DNA of 64,000 bases, taken from NCBI GenBank assembly GCA_002320815.1, contig DCLA01000092.1:12153-76152 (forward strand), written 5' to 3'. This document shows, piece by piece, positions 41,691-49,874 of the stretch. The notes beneath the pieces are model-generated. The model had not been told where the DNA came from, ran no database searches, and saw only the letters and a list, made by a program, of their open reading frames with translations. Positions within the stretch are counted from its first letter, which is position 1. Each line of letters starts with the position of its first letter. The DNA comes from Myxococcales bacterium UBA1660. Lineage in GTDB: Bacteria; Myxococcota_A; Polyangia; Polyangiales; Houyiibacteriaceae. The translations under genes were made by a program, and so were the position numbers.

Positions 41691-41884
41691 CTGGCCCCAC
41701 CTCGGTACCGCTGTCCCCGCTCGCCCGGGTCTGTCGACCCCACCTGGCGGCTGGACGGGCCACCGCGCACGCCTGCGGACCCCAGTCAGCACCCCAAAAG
41801 CGACATTTTTGCGGATCTGCGCACTCTCTGTGCGTTGGCCCGCGCCGTGCATAGCCAACGGCCCGAAAGGACCCTCGACCCCCG

Positions 41885-43558
41885 ATGTATCTCACCCGCC
41901 TCACAGTCCTCCTCGCCTTCGCCGCCGCCTGCGCGGCTCCCGCGGCCGAACAGACCGGCCCGCTGCCCGAAGGGGTTCGGCTCTCGGTGGACAGCCCGCT
42001 GGTGCTGGCCGATGACGTCCGGGTGCCGAGCGACGATGGTCGCCTGCGCAACGTGACCATCGAAGACGACGGTCGCCTGCGCTTCGTCTACTCCGGGACC
42101 CCCGAGATCGACTTCGTGACCGGTCAGGTCATCGTCGGCAACGAGGGCCAGGGCTACATGGGTCGCGTCCTCGACATCGCCGCCGACGGGGACGACCGCC
42201 TGGTCGCCCTCGAGCCGGTCGGTCTCGACGAGGTCCTCGCCGAGGGCGCCTTCACCCTGAACGTGATGCCCAACGAGGAGGAGTTCACCCAGGTGCTCGA
42301 CGACGGCGTCGGCTCCCGGGCCGACGCGCTCGGCGGCTCCTACGAGCTCGTCCCCACCGAGATCCTCGACGGCGCCGGCTCCTGTGAGGGCGTCGCCGCG
42401 GGCCAGATCACCTTCCGCCACTCCCTGGAGACCCGGGGCCTGGACACTGAGCTCGTCTTCGACCGCTCGGGCTTCACCATCAACGAGGCCGGCGTGAAGG
42501 TCACCGGCGGCGCCACCCTCCGCGCCGAGATCGAGACCACCGGCACCGTCGACGCGCAGTGCGCCCTGGACGTCATCGACGCCCTGAACCGCGCCGGCGT
42601 GGGCATCCGCCCGGTCCAGTGGAGCAAGTCCTTCCGTATCGCCGGGATCCTCCCGGTCAGCCTCTCCTTCAAGCTCACCCCGCAGCTCCTCACCGAGGCC
42701 AGCCTCTTCGTGGAGCCCACCTCGCTGAGCGCCGCGGTCATGGTCAGCGCCGACCTCACCGCCGGCGTCGTCTGGCGGAACGGCAGCGGCATCGACGTCA
42801 TCACCGACCTCACCCGGGACGCCGGCTTCGACCTCGACCTCGAGGAGGGCGGCGACGCCCGCGGCAACGCCAGCATCCACGGCGGCCTCTACATGCGCCT
42901 GGACATCAACATGCTCCAGCTCCCGCAGGCCGGCGCCGAGATCGACGCGGCCGCGAACTTCCAGACCAACGAAGCCGCCTGCACCTACGCCTGGGACGCC
43001 CACGCCTCCGGTGAGCTCTGGCTCCGCGGCCCGCTCGGGGTCGACCTCGGGTTCTTCTCCCGCACCTTCACCACCCTGAACGAGCGCGTCGGCTTCACCG
43101 AGAGCGCCAGCGGCGGCGACATGGTCGACCTCCCCTACTGCTCCGCCGACATGTGCACCACCGACGCCGACTGCGTGGGCGTGGGCGAGACCTGCCAGGA
43201 CGGCGTCTGCGTCGAGGACGACACCTGCGACTGCGGCGCCGGCGAGGTCTGCATGGGCACCCTCTGCTTCCCGGACCCCGCGATGATCACCACCTGCGAC
43301 CCCTGCACCGCCATCCCCGGCTACGCCTGGTGCGAGGCCTCCGGCGAGTGCATCCCGCAGACCGACTCCTGCAGCGGTGACCTGGCCACCAGCCGCTCCG
43401 CCTGCGTGGATTGCTCCGGCTACACCGACTGCGGCGCCTGCGCCGGCAACGGCTTCTGCGGCTGGATCTCCAGCGAGGGTCGCTGCGTGAACGACGACCT
43501 CGAGGGCCGCGACGTGCCCGCCGAGGACTACATCTCGACCCCGAGCTGGTGTAGCTGA
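41885..43558 (+). CDS. lipoprotein with C-terminal PSI-like Cys cluster
   Basis: This 557-aa lipoprotein has signal MYLTRLTVLLAFAAAC (Cys 16). The first 430 residues are a beta-rich region with no family I recognise (VRLSVDSPLVLADDVRV, VSLSFKLTPQLLTEASLF). From about residue 430 to the end there are many Cys in small units (CTTDADCVGVGETC, CDCGAGEVCMG, CVDCSGYTDCGACAGNGFCGW), the last resembling a PSI/plexin-like Cys motif. It is probably a surface protein. Its 194-base upstream region (41691-41884) has two inverted repeats, CGCAC/GTGCG around a 5-base loop and GTTGGC (41834-41839)/GCCAAC (41854-41859), and GAAAGGA upstream of the ATG. A strong hairpin follows the stop. Confidence 0.75.
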   Translation: MYLTRLTVLLAFAAACAAPAAEQTGPLPEGVRLSVDSPLVLADDVRVPSDDGRLRNVTIEDDGRLRFVYSGTPEIDFVTGQVIVGNEGQGYMGRVLDIAADGDDRLVALEPVGLDEVLAEGAFTLNVMPNEEEFTQVLDDGVGSRADALGGSYELVPTEILDGAGSCEGVAAGQITFRHSLETRGLDTELVFDRSGFTINEAGVKVTGGATLRAEIETTGTVDAQCALDVIDALNRAGVGIRPVQWSKSFRIAGILPVSLSFKLTPQLLTEASLFVEPTSLSAAVMVSADLTAGVVWRNGSGIDVITDLTRDAGFDLDLEEGGDARGNASIHGGLYMRLDINMLQLPQAGAEIDAAANFQTNEAACTYAWDAHASGELWLRGPLGVDLGFFSRTFTTLNERVGFTESASGGDMVDLPYCSADMCTTDADCVGVGETCQDGVCVEDDTCDCGAGEVCMGTLCFPDPAMITTCDPCTAIPGYAWCEASGECIPQTDSCSGDLATSRSACVDCSGYTDCGACAGNGFCGWISSEGRCVNDDLEGRDVPAEDYISTPSWCS

Positions 43559-43564
43559 GTCGTC

Positions 43565-43592
43565 GAGGTCCCCGGCGGTCGTCGGGGACCTC
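43565..43592 (+). terminator. hairpin terminator candidate
   Basis: GAGGTCCCC (43565-43573) and GGGGACCTC (43584-43592) are perfect nine-base inverted repeats around a ten-base loop, seven bases after the lipoprotein stop. There is no U-tract. The position between this gene and the Flp pilin gene suggests the pilin has its own promoter. Confidence 0.65.
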
Positions 43593-43654
43593 GTACGCCA
43601 ACCGGCTCCATCCCTGCTATCCTCCGTTCCGACCGAGATCCCGACCTGGACGAC

Positions 43655-43867
43655 ATGATGACCCTCCTCGACCGCGCCTACCTCGCCATCGCTGACCGCC
43701 TGGACTCCCTGCGCCGCGACGACGCCGGGCTCAGCACCGTCGAGTACATCATCATCCTCATCCTGATCGCGGTGGTGGCCATCGCCCTCTGGCAGACCTT
43801 CGGCGAAGCCGTCGGTTTCCGGGTGCGTCAGGGCACCACCGAGATCAACGGGATGGGCGGGAGCTGA
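43655..43867 (+). CDS. Flp-type (type IVb) pilin, orphan
   Basis: This 70-aa prepilin has a charged leader (LDRAYLAIADRLDSLRRDDAG), a prepilin peptidase site after Gly, and LSTVEYIIILILIAVVAIALW as the hydrophobic assembly helix with the conserved Glu at position 5 of the mature protein. It is a short Flp/Tad-type pilin. No tadA, cpa or secretin gene is in the window, so it must use a system encoded elsewhere. TGCTATCCT at 43615-43623 looks like an extended -10 upstream; no good -35 is seen. Its ATG at 43655 is followed by a second in-frame ATG. The last 23 bases overlap the 3' end of the SGNH-hydrolase gene on the other strand. Confidence 0.9.
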   Translation: MMTLLDRAYLAIADRLDSLRRDDAGLSTVEYIIILILIAVVAIALWQTFGEAVGFRVRQGTTEINGMGGS

Positions 43868-45170
43868 CCGACGGGCGGGGGAGCGCCCCCGCCTCGTCGA
43901 GCCCTGCCACCAGCGCCTCCCCGAGGCGCGCGTACCCTCGCGCAGTGAAATGCACGTAGTCGTCGCGCGCCATCTTGGGTGAGGCCTGGACCCAGTCGAC
44001 CATGCTGAGCGGTCCGCCCATGAACGCCAGCGTGTCGAAGTAAGCGCACCCGCGCCGCTCCGCGACCCGCTCCTCGATGCGCGCGATGGCCAGACTCCGG
44101 CCCCGCGGCTCCCAGCCCCCCACGCGCTCCACGGGCTTGTCCGGCGGCCCCATGACGAGGCACGCCGCGTCGGGGGCGAGCTCCTGGGCCCGGGCGATGG
44201 CGCGCTCGAACTGGCCGGCGAAGCGCGACATGGGCTCCCCGAAGTCGTTGGCCTCGTTGCCGCCGTAGGCGAAGACCAAGAGGTCCGGCTGCACCGCGGC
44301 CATCTGCGTGGAGTGCACCGGGTCCAGCCACTTGTGGTGGTAGCGCGCCCGCGATCCGGCGAGACCGAGGTTGTGCACCACCACCCCGCCGGTGCCGGCG
44401 CGGAAGTCGAGCCCATAGAGGACGACCGGGGCTCCCGCTTCGGCCCGGAGCTCGACCTCGTGGGGTCCCGCGTCGCCGAGCGCGACCTCCACGCTCCCGC
44501 TGTCCACCGAGGGACCGGCGGTGTCCACGGTCGTGCGCTCCTCGCCATCGACCCACACGGCGTAGCGCCCGGCCCCCGGGGCGACCCGGTGGTGGAGGGT
44601 GACCCGGTCGGCGTGCTCGATCGCCACCCGGGCGTGCGCCGCGCGCCCTTCCGACGAGAAGTAGATGCCCGCGATACCGTAGTGGTCGGGCACGCTGCGG
44701 TCCTTGCCGAGCCGGAACCGGGTCCACCCGGTGCCCTGGTCCACGGTGGCGCCGAACTGCCAGTAGGAGTGGTCGTTGGGCCAGACCGGGAAGGTGAACC
44801 CACGGCCACCGTCGCCGTAGCGCTCCTGGAGCGCTTCCCGGAGCGCGCCGGTCCAGTGGTCGCACGCCGTGTGGGACGCGCCCCAGGCCACCACGGAGAC
44901 CGCGCGGCCGCCGTCGGTCGCCCGCTCGATGGCGCGGGCCAGCGGAGCGAGGACCTCCCCGCGGTCCACTCCCGGCGCGCGCCCGAGCAACGACGGCGCG
45001 GGCTCGGCGCGTCGCTCGGGGAGCCGCGGCGTCCACCCCGGTCCCCAGGCCTGACGCGCGGGCGCGCGTTCGACGATCGGCGGCGGCGGCGGCTCGGGCT
45101 CGGAGCACGACGCGGCTGCGGCCGCGCCGAGCATCAGACCCCCCGAGAGCCACCTTCGTGCACCGCGCAT
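43845..45170 (-). CDS. SGNH/GDSL-type hydrolase lipoprotein
   Basis: This 441-aa predicted lipoprotein (signal MRGARRWLSGGLMLGAAAAASC, Cys 22) has a Pro-rich linker. SGNH-hydrolase blocks are visible: SVVAWGASHTACDHW for block I with its Ser, VFAYGGNEANDFG for block III with Asn, and DDYVHFTARGYARLGEA for block V with the Asp-x-x-His dyad. A beta-rich insertion (about 170-270) lies between them. Such enzymes deacetylate or acylate polysaccharides or peptidoglycan; this one is exported, substrate unknown. The ATG at 45170 is the only start with a good signal. The gene converges with, and overlaps by 23 bases, the Flp pilin gene, which limits independent change of either end. Confidence 0.85.
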   Translation of the reverse strand: MRGARRWLSGGLMLGAAAAASCSEPEPPPPPIVERAPARQAWGPGWTPRLPERRAEPAPSLLGRAPGVDRGEVLAPLARAIERATDGGRAVSVVAWGASHTACDHWTGALREALQERYGDGGRGFTFPVWPNDHSYWQFGATVDQGTGWTRFRLGKDRSVPDHYGIAGIYFSSEGRAAHARVAIEHADRVTLHHRVAPGAGRYAVWVDGEERTTVDTAGPSVDSGSVEVALGDAGPHEVELRAEAGAPVVLYGLDFRAGTGGVVVHNLGLAGSRARYHHKWLDPVHSTQMAAVQPDLLVFAYGGNEANDFGEPMSRFAGQFERAIARAQELAPDAACLVMGPPDKPVERVGGWEPRGRSLAIARIEERVAERRGCAYFDTLAFMGGPLSMVDWVQASPKMARDDYVHFTARGYARLGEALVAGLDEAGALPRPSVSSRPSR

Positions 45171-45241
45171 TCGACGGGGCCGAGCCTACGCCGCCCGGGG
45201 GCCCCGCGCACGTACGCCCGCTGGGGGTCAGGGGCCGGCGT

Positions 45242-46939
45242 TCAGCTCGGCGCCTTCCAGCGGCGGAACTTCACGTGCTTGTCGCGACCGGTGTCGGGTC
45301 GCTTCACCGCGCGCTCGAAGGTCTTCGCCGCCGACTCCGAGATGTCCACCCGGGACGAGCGCGAGCCCACCTTGATCTGGCCCACCTGGTCCCGGGAGAC
45401 GTCGCCCCGCCGGCACACCAGGGCCAGCAGGCGGCGCGGGTCGGCGCCCGCGGTGGAGCCCCAGCTCACCTGGTAGGAGACGAAGGGGCCGTCGTCCTTG
45501 GCGGAGCTGCGGCGGCTCTTCTTCTTCCCGCCGTCGTCGGGGCCCTCGCGACCTTTGCGGCTCTCGCGCACCGGGCGCGTGGCGACTTCGCGGGCCTCGG
45601 TCGGTCCGGCGTAGTCCAGCCGGTCCAGGAGGCGCGCGACCACGCCCTCGGGTCCGTCGCCGGCCTCGGCCGCCTGCTCGAGGAGCTGCACGGCCAGGCT
45701 GAGCGAGCCGGCGCTGGGCGCTTCCTCGCCGCCGGTGAGCTGACGGGCGATCCGGTCACGGCCCGCCTGCTCGATCTGCGCGGGGGTGGGCGGCGCCACG
45801 AAGCGGGCGTCGACGCCGGCGTCCCGGAGCATCCGCTCCGCCTTCCGCTTCTCGCGGAGGCCGACGAGCATGATGGACTGGCCGCTGCGGCCCGCGCGCC
45901 CGGTGCGGCCGCTGCGGTGGGTGAGCACCTCGCCGTTGTCCGGCAGGTCGGCGTGGATGACGCGGGTGATGTCCTGCACGTCGAGGCCGCGGGCGGCGAC
46001 GTCGGTGGCCACCAGGACGCGGACGGTGCTGCTCTTGAACTTGCGGAAGGCCTCGTTGCGCTCGCGCTGGGACATCTCGCCGCTCAGCGGGAGCACCGAG
46101 AACCCCATGTCCGCCAGGCGGGCGGAGAGCTGCGTGGTGTCGTTCCGGGTGCGCACGAAGATCAGGGTCTTGGCGTCCGGGTCGAGCAGGAGGAGGTTCA
46201 CGATGGCCGAGAGCCGCTCCTTGCGCGGGAGCTGGATGCAGCGGTGCTCGATGTCGGTGTTCGCCTCGCCGAGGGGCGTGCCCTCCACCCCGAGCGGGTT
46301 CGGCTGCACCCGGTTGGCGAGCCGGAGCGCGTGGCCGGTGAAGGTCGCCGAGACCAGATGCGTCCGGTGCTCGCCGGTGGCGAAGGCCAGGATGGCGTCG
46401 AGGTCTTCCTCGAAGCCCATGTCGAGCATCTCGTCGGCCTCGTCGAGGACCAACGCGGTCATCGCGTCGAGCGCGATGGCGTCCTTCTCCAGGTGGTCCC
46501 GGAGCCGGCCCGGGGTCCCGACGACCACGGTGGGCGAACCGGAGAGCTCCCGGCGCTCGCCCATGATCGAGGTGCCGCCGGTGACGACGACCACGCGGGC
46601 GCCGAGCGAATCGTAGAGCCAGGTGAGCTCGCGGCCGAGCTGCTGGGCCAGCTCGCGGGTGGGCGCGATGAAGAGCACGGCGGGCTGGGCGGCGCGGCGG
46701 CCCTTGGAGCCCTTCTTCTTCTTCCAGGCGTCGGCCTGGGCGGCGACGTCCTCCGCCACCGCGAGACCCACGGCGACGGTCTTGCCGGAGCCGGTCTGGG
46801 AGGTGATGCGGAGGTCGCGGCCAACGGTCTCGGGTTCGAGGACGGCGGCCTGGATGGGGGTGAGCGCCTCGAAGCCTCGCGCCGAGAGTGCGGCGTCGAG
46901 ACCGCAGGGGGCGGCGGAGAGCGGAGCGGAGGAAGTCAT
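45242..46939 (-). CDS. DEAD-box ATP-dependent RNA helicase with DbpA-type RNA-binding domain
   Basis: This 565-aa RNA helicase has the Q motif (GFEALTPIQAAVL), motif I SQTGSGKT, Ia PTRELAQQ, the DEAD box LVLDEADEMLDMGF, SAT, VLVATDVAARGLD and HRSGRTGRAG; all are intact. A lysine-rich insert (WKKKKGSKGRR) lies between motifs I and Ia. After a helical region (about 375-480) and a basic linker, the last 80 residues (VSYQVSWGSTAGADPRRLLALV, IGQIKV-like) resemble the DbpA RNA-binding domain that targets 23S rRNA hairpin 92. The likely role is ribosome assembly. The start is the ATG at 46939; an upstream in-frame start at 46987 lacks support. No ribosome-binding site is clear. The Rieske oxygenase gene is upstream on the same strand, 102 bases away. 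Confidence 0.93.
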   Translation of the reverse strand: MTSSAPLSAAPCGLDAALSARGFEALTPIQAAVLEPETVGRDLRITSQTGSGKTVAVGLAVAEDVAAQADAWKKKKGSKGRRAAQPAVLFIAPTRELAQQLGRELTWLYDSLGARVVVVTGGTSIMGERRELSGSPTVVVGTPGRLRDHLEKDAIALDAMTALVLDEADEMLDMGFEEDLDAILAFATGEHRTHLVSATFTGHALRLANRVQPNPLGVEGTPLGEANTDIEHRCIQLPRKERLSAIVNLLLLDPDAKTLIFVRTRNDTTQLSARLADMGFSVLPLSGEMSQRERNEAFRKFKSSTVRVLVATDVAARGLDVQDITRVIHADLPDNGEVLTHRSGRTGRAGRSGQSIMLVGLREKRKAERMLRDAGVDARFVAPPTPAQIEQAGRDRIARQLTGGEEAPSAGSLSLAVQLLEQAAEAGDGPEGVVARLLDRLDYAGPTEAREVATRPVRESRKGREGPDDGGKKKSRRSSAKDDGPFVSYQVSWGSTAGADPRRLLALVCRRGDVSRDQVGQIKVGSRSSRVDISESAAKTFERAVKRPDTGRDKHVKFRRWKAPS

Positions 46940-47041
46940 GCGGAAGCGGCCCGGCGTGGTGAAGCGGACGGCGGGCGAATCCCCCACCCTAGCAGGAGCG
47001 GGGCGAAACGCTTGTCGGGGAGGGCCGTTCCGAGCGTTCGC

Positions 47042-48076
47042 TCAACCCTGGAACTGCCGATACCACTTCCGCAGGGCGTGGATCGGGCCGTCGTCCCGCA
47101 CCAGCTGGGGGCGCTCGCGGAAGATCTTGTTCTCCCAGATCGCGATGTCTTCGCGCCACTGGCTGATCCAGTTCCCGACCACGTAGCTGACCAGGAGTCG
47201 AGGGATGGATCGGTCGGCGAACCAACGGAAACGCACGTGCTGGGCCAGGGGCGCCAGCGGGGCGTGGGACTGGATCATCAGGATCTCGCCCACCTCGGGG
47301 ATCTGGAAGCGGAAGTGCACCACGCTGCCCGGGCCGTGGAAGGTGATGGTCGCCTCCGCGGCGCTCCAGGGGAGGTCCTTGCCGCGGAAGCGCAGCATGG
47401 CCGAGTCGTGGAAGCGGGCGATCCACGAGCGCTCTTCGTCGGGCTCCCAGCGGGCCTGATGCCGGATGGTCACGCCGGGGATGGGCAGGCCCAACCACGG
47501 CAGGCGCATCTGCCCGTGGAGCGGCGCGAAGTGCTGGAAGTCCACGCTGTTCTCGGCGAACTCCTGCAGGTGCATGCGCACCACGCCGGCGTCGTGGTCG
47601 CCCCGGTGGACCATGCCGGCGGGGACCGCGGGGATGTCGTAGTCGGGCTCGCCGGGCCCGCGCCAGAGCAGGATCAGGCCGTCGCGCTCGAGCACGGCGT
47701 GGGCGCCGGCGCGGATGGTGGGGAGCTTCCGACGCTCGGCGAGATAGGGCACCTCGGCGAGGCAGCCCTCGCCATCGAAGCGCCAGCGATGGAAGGGACA
47801 CTCGAGCTGCCCCTCGCAGACCCGTCCGCCGCTGAGGTCCGCGCCGAGATGCGGACAGTAGGCGTCCAGGACCCGGGCCCGGCCCGCGGCGTCGCGGAAA
47901 GCGACCAGCCGCTCGCCGAAGAGCTCGACCGCTAGCGGCTTGCCGCGCCGGGCCGCCCGGTCGAGCTCCTTGGCCAGCACCACCACGTACCACCCCGTCG
48001 GGTAGGGTTCCGGGTAGCTGGCTTCCCGGCGCTCCTGGCGGAGCGCCTCCTGCGCGGCGGCGATGGGCGTGGGCAT
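47042..48076 (-). CDS. Rieske non-haem iron oxygenase, DAF-36/Neverland/KshA type
   Basis: This 344-aa oxygenase has an N-terminal segment (YPEPYPTGWYVVVLAKEL) that may sit at the membrane, then the Rieske [2Fe-2S] motif CPHLGAD...CPFHRW (about 74-96). The catalytic iron motif ENSVDFQHFAPLH follows (near residue 175), and the C-terminus is the characteristic WREDIAIWENKIFRERPQL...PIHALRKWYRQF. This end is shared by cholesterol 7-desaturase (DAF-36/Neverland) and 3-ketosteroid 9-alpha-hydroxylase KshA, so a sterol-like substrate is likely. It needs a reductase partner, none of which is adjacent. It acts in the cytoplasm or at the inner face of the membrane. The ATG at 48076 is the clear start. 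A sterol-modifying enzyme fits the sterol-producing myxobacteria. Confidence 0.88.
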   Translation of the reverse strand: MPTPIAAAQEALRQERREASYPEPYPTGWYVVVLAKELDRAARRGKPLAVELFGERLVAFRDAAGRARVLDAYCPHLGADLSGGRVCEGQLECPFHRWRFDGEGCLAEVPYLAERRKLPTIRAGAHAVLERDGLILLWRGPGEPDYDIPAVPAGMVHRGDHDAGVVRMHLQEFAENSVDFQHFAPLHGQMRLPWLGLPIPGVTIRHQARWEPDEERSWIARFHDSAMLRFRGKDLPWSAAEATITFHGPGSVVHFRFQIPEVGEILMIQSHAPLAPLAQHVRFRWFADRSIPRLLVSYVVGNWISQWREDIAIWENKIFRERPQLVRDDGPIHALRKWYRQFQG

Positions 48077-48198
48077 GTTTAGAACACGTTCTACCCCGAG
48101 CGACCGGACTTGGCGAGGGCCCCCGCGAGCGAACCGAGGATCGGCTCACGATATCCAGGGCATTGGAGGGTTCGCCCTTCGAGCCCAGGACTCGGGGC

Positions 48199-48930
48199 AT
48201 GACGTGGATCCGTGATGCCCTGGTGGTGGGCGCGAACCGAGGGCTCGGGCTGGAGCTGACCCGACAGCTCCGCGGCCGCGGCGCGCGCGTCTTCGCGACG
48301 GCGCGGGTCCCGAGCGAGGCGAACGCGCTGGCGGCCACCGGCGCCGAGGTGGTGGCCCTCGACGTGGAGGACGAAGCGAGCATCGCCCGGGCCGTGGCCG
48401 GGGTCCGCGAGGCGACCTCCACCCTGGACCTGGTGCTCCACGTCGCCGGGCTGCTCCACGACGGAGAGCTGCAGCCGGAGAAGAAGCTGGACGACGTCGC
48501 GCCCGAGCACCTCGCGCGGTCGTTCCGGGTGAACGCCACCGGGCCGCTCCTGGTGGCCAAGCACGTCCACCCGCTGCTGCGCCACGAGCGCAAGGCGGTC
48601 CTGGCGACCCTCTCCGCGCGGGTGGGCAGCATCGGGGACAACCGCCTGGGCGGGTGGTACGGCTACCGCGCCTCGAAGGCCGCCCAGAACATGGTCGTCC
48701 GCACCGTCGCGGTGGAGCTGGCTCGCAAAGCGAAGAACGCGATCGTCATGGCGCTCCACCCGGGCACCGTCGACACCGGGCTCTCGGCGCCCTTCCAGCG
48801 CAACGTCCCTCCGGGGAAGCTCTTCGAGGTCGAGCGCGCGGCGCGCCAGCTCCTGGCCATCGTCGACCGGGCCGACGCGAGCTACCACGGCACCTTCCGC
48901 GCCTGGGACGACACCGAGATCCCCTGGTGA
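48199..48930 (+). CDS. short-chain dehydrogenase/reductase (C-factor-like)
   Basis: This 243-aa SDR has the Rossmann motif VVGANRGLGLEL (NAD(P) binding), LHVAGLLHDG in place of NNAG, and the active-site set LATLSARVGSIG then WYGYRASKAAQN with Tyr and Lys; the Ser is in TLSARVG. It belongs to the small cytosolic SDR group that includes the Myxococcus C-factor CsgA, but is not close enough to say it has that signalling role. The start is the ATG at 48199; an upstream start at 48163 adds a non-conserved stretch. It is divergent from the Rieske gene and 46 bases upstream of an AKR gene on the same strand, so the two reductases are probably co-expressed. Confidence 0.9.
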   Translation: MTWIRDALVVGANRGLGLELTRQLRGRGARVFATARVPSEANALAATGAEVVALDVEDEASIARAVAGVREATSTLDLVLHVAGLLHDGELQPEKKLDDVAPEHLARSFRVNATGPLLVAKHVHPLLRHERKAVLATLSARVGSIGDNRLGGWYGYRASKAAQNMVVRTVAVELARKAKNAIVMALHPGTVDTGLSAPFQRNVPPGKLFEVERAARQLLAIVDRADASYHGTFRAWDDTEIPW

Positions 48931-48976
48931 CCCGGTACGGGTTGGCGCCCCCGCCGGGGGGCCCTAGCCCCGCTCC

Positions 48977-49813
48977 ATGGACGACATGGAACGCGCGCAC
49001 CTGCCCCCCATCCTCTACGGCACGGCCTGGAAGGAGGACCGCACCGAGGCGCTGGTCCGCCAGGCCCTGGAAGCGGGCTTCCGCGGCATCGACACCGCGA
49101 ACCAGCGGAAGCACTACCACGAGGCGGGCGTAGGGGCGGCGCTGCGGCGGGCCTTCGAGGCGGGCGAGCTGACCCGCGAGGACCTCTTCCTGCAGACGAA
49201 GTTCACCTTCCGCGGCGGACAGGACCACCGGCTCCCCTATGACCCCGACGCCCCCATCGGCGACCAGGTGGCCCAGTCGTTCGCCAAGTCGCTGCAGCAT
49301 CTCGGGGTCGACCGGCTGGACTCCTACGTGCTCCACGGGCCCAGCCGTCGGCAGGGCCTCGGCCCCGCCGACGAGGCCGCCTGGCGGGCGATGGAGACCC
49401 TCCATGGCGAAGGCCGGGTGGCCCACCTCGGGGTCAGCAACGTGAGCCTCGAGCAGCTCGACGCGCTCCTCGAGCTGGCGGAGGTCGCGCCCACCTTCGT
49501 CCAGAACCGCTGCTACGCCAGCAAGGGCTGGGACGTGCGGGTTCGCAAACGCTGCGACGAGGCCGGCGTCGTCTACCAGGGGTTCTCGCTCCTGACCGCC
49601 AACCGGGACGCCCTGGACGACGACGCCGCCCGCGCGGTGGCCGAGCGCCACGAGGTGTCGGTGAGCGAGGTGGTCTTCGCCTTCGCCCGCTCGCTGGGGA
49701 TGCTCCCCCTCACGGGCACCACCGACCCGGCGCACATGGCTGCGGACCTACGCGCCCTGGAGCTCGCCCTGAGCGACGACGAGGTGGCCGCCCTGGAGAA
49801 GCTGGCCCTCTGA
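48977..49813 (+). CDS. aldo/keto reductase
   Basis: This 278-aa NADPH-dependent TIM-barrel oxidoreductase shows the family elements GFRGIDTANQRKHYHEAGVG, FLQTKFTF with the Lys, YVLHGPS with the His, and VAHLGVSNVS. The Tyr of the catalytic tetrad is probably the one in KHYHE, which sits eight residues after the conserved Asp instead of the usual five, so this is a divergent subgroup. The C-terminal nucleotide region (LLPLTGTTDPAHM) is normal. It acts in the cytoplasm on aldehydes or ketones, substrate unknown. The ATG at 48977 overlaps nothing. It follows the SDR gene by 46 bases and stops 61 bases before the tubulin-like gene. Confidence 0.9.
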   Translation: MDDMERAHLPPILYGTAWKEDRTEALVRQALEAGFRGIDTANQRKHYHEAGVGAALRRAFEAGELTREDLFLQTKFTFRGGQDHRLPYDPDAPIGDQVAQSFAKSLQHLGVDRLDSYVLHGPSRRQGLGPADEAAWRAMETLHGEGRVAHLGVSNVSLEQLDALLELAEVAPTFVQNRCYASKGWDVRVRKRCDEAGVVYQGFSLLTANRDALDDDAARAVAERHEVSVSEVVFAFARSLGMLPLTGTTDPAHMAADLRALELALSDDEVAALEKLAL

Positions 49814-49874
49814 TCGGGGCCCCACCCCATCGCCGAGTCTTCCCAAGAATCCGGGGGGTTGATACCAACGCGGC

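Noticed and set aside
41691..41884. Small RNA gene in the 194-base gap
   Set aside because: Only two short inverted repeats are visible, with no promoter and terminator pair around them; nothing else supports an RNA gene.
41786..44809. 1007-residue minus-strand frame across the Cys-rich lipoprotein and pilin genes
   Set aside because: A shadow that would cover three well-supported genes; its sequence is low complexity.
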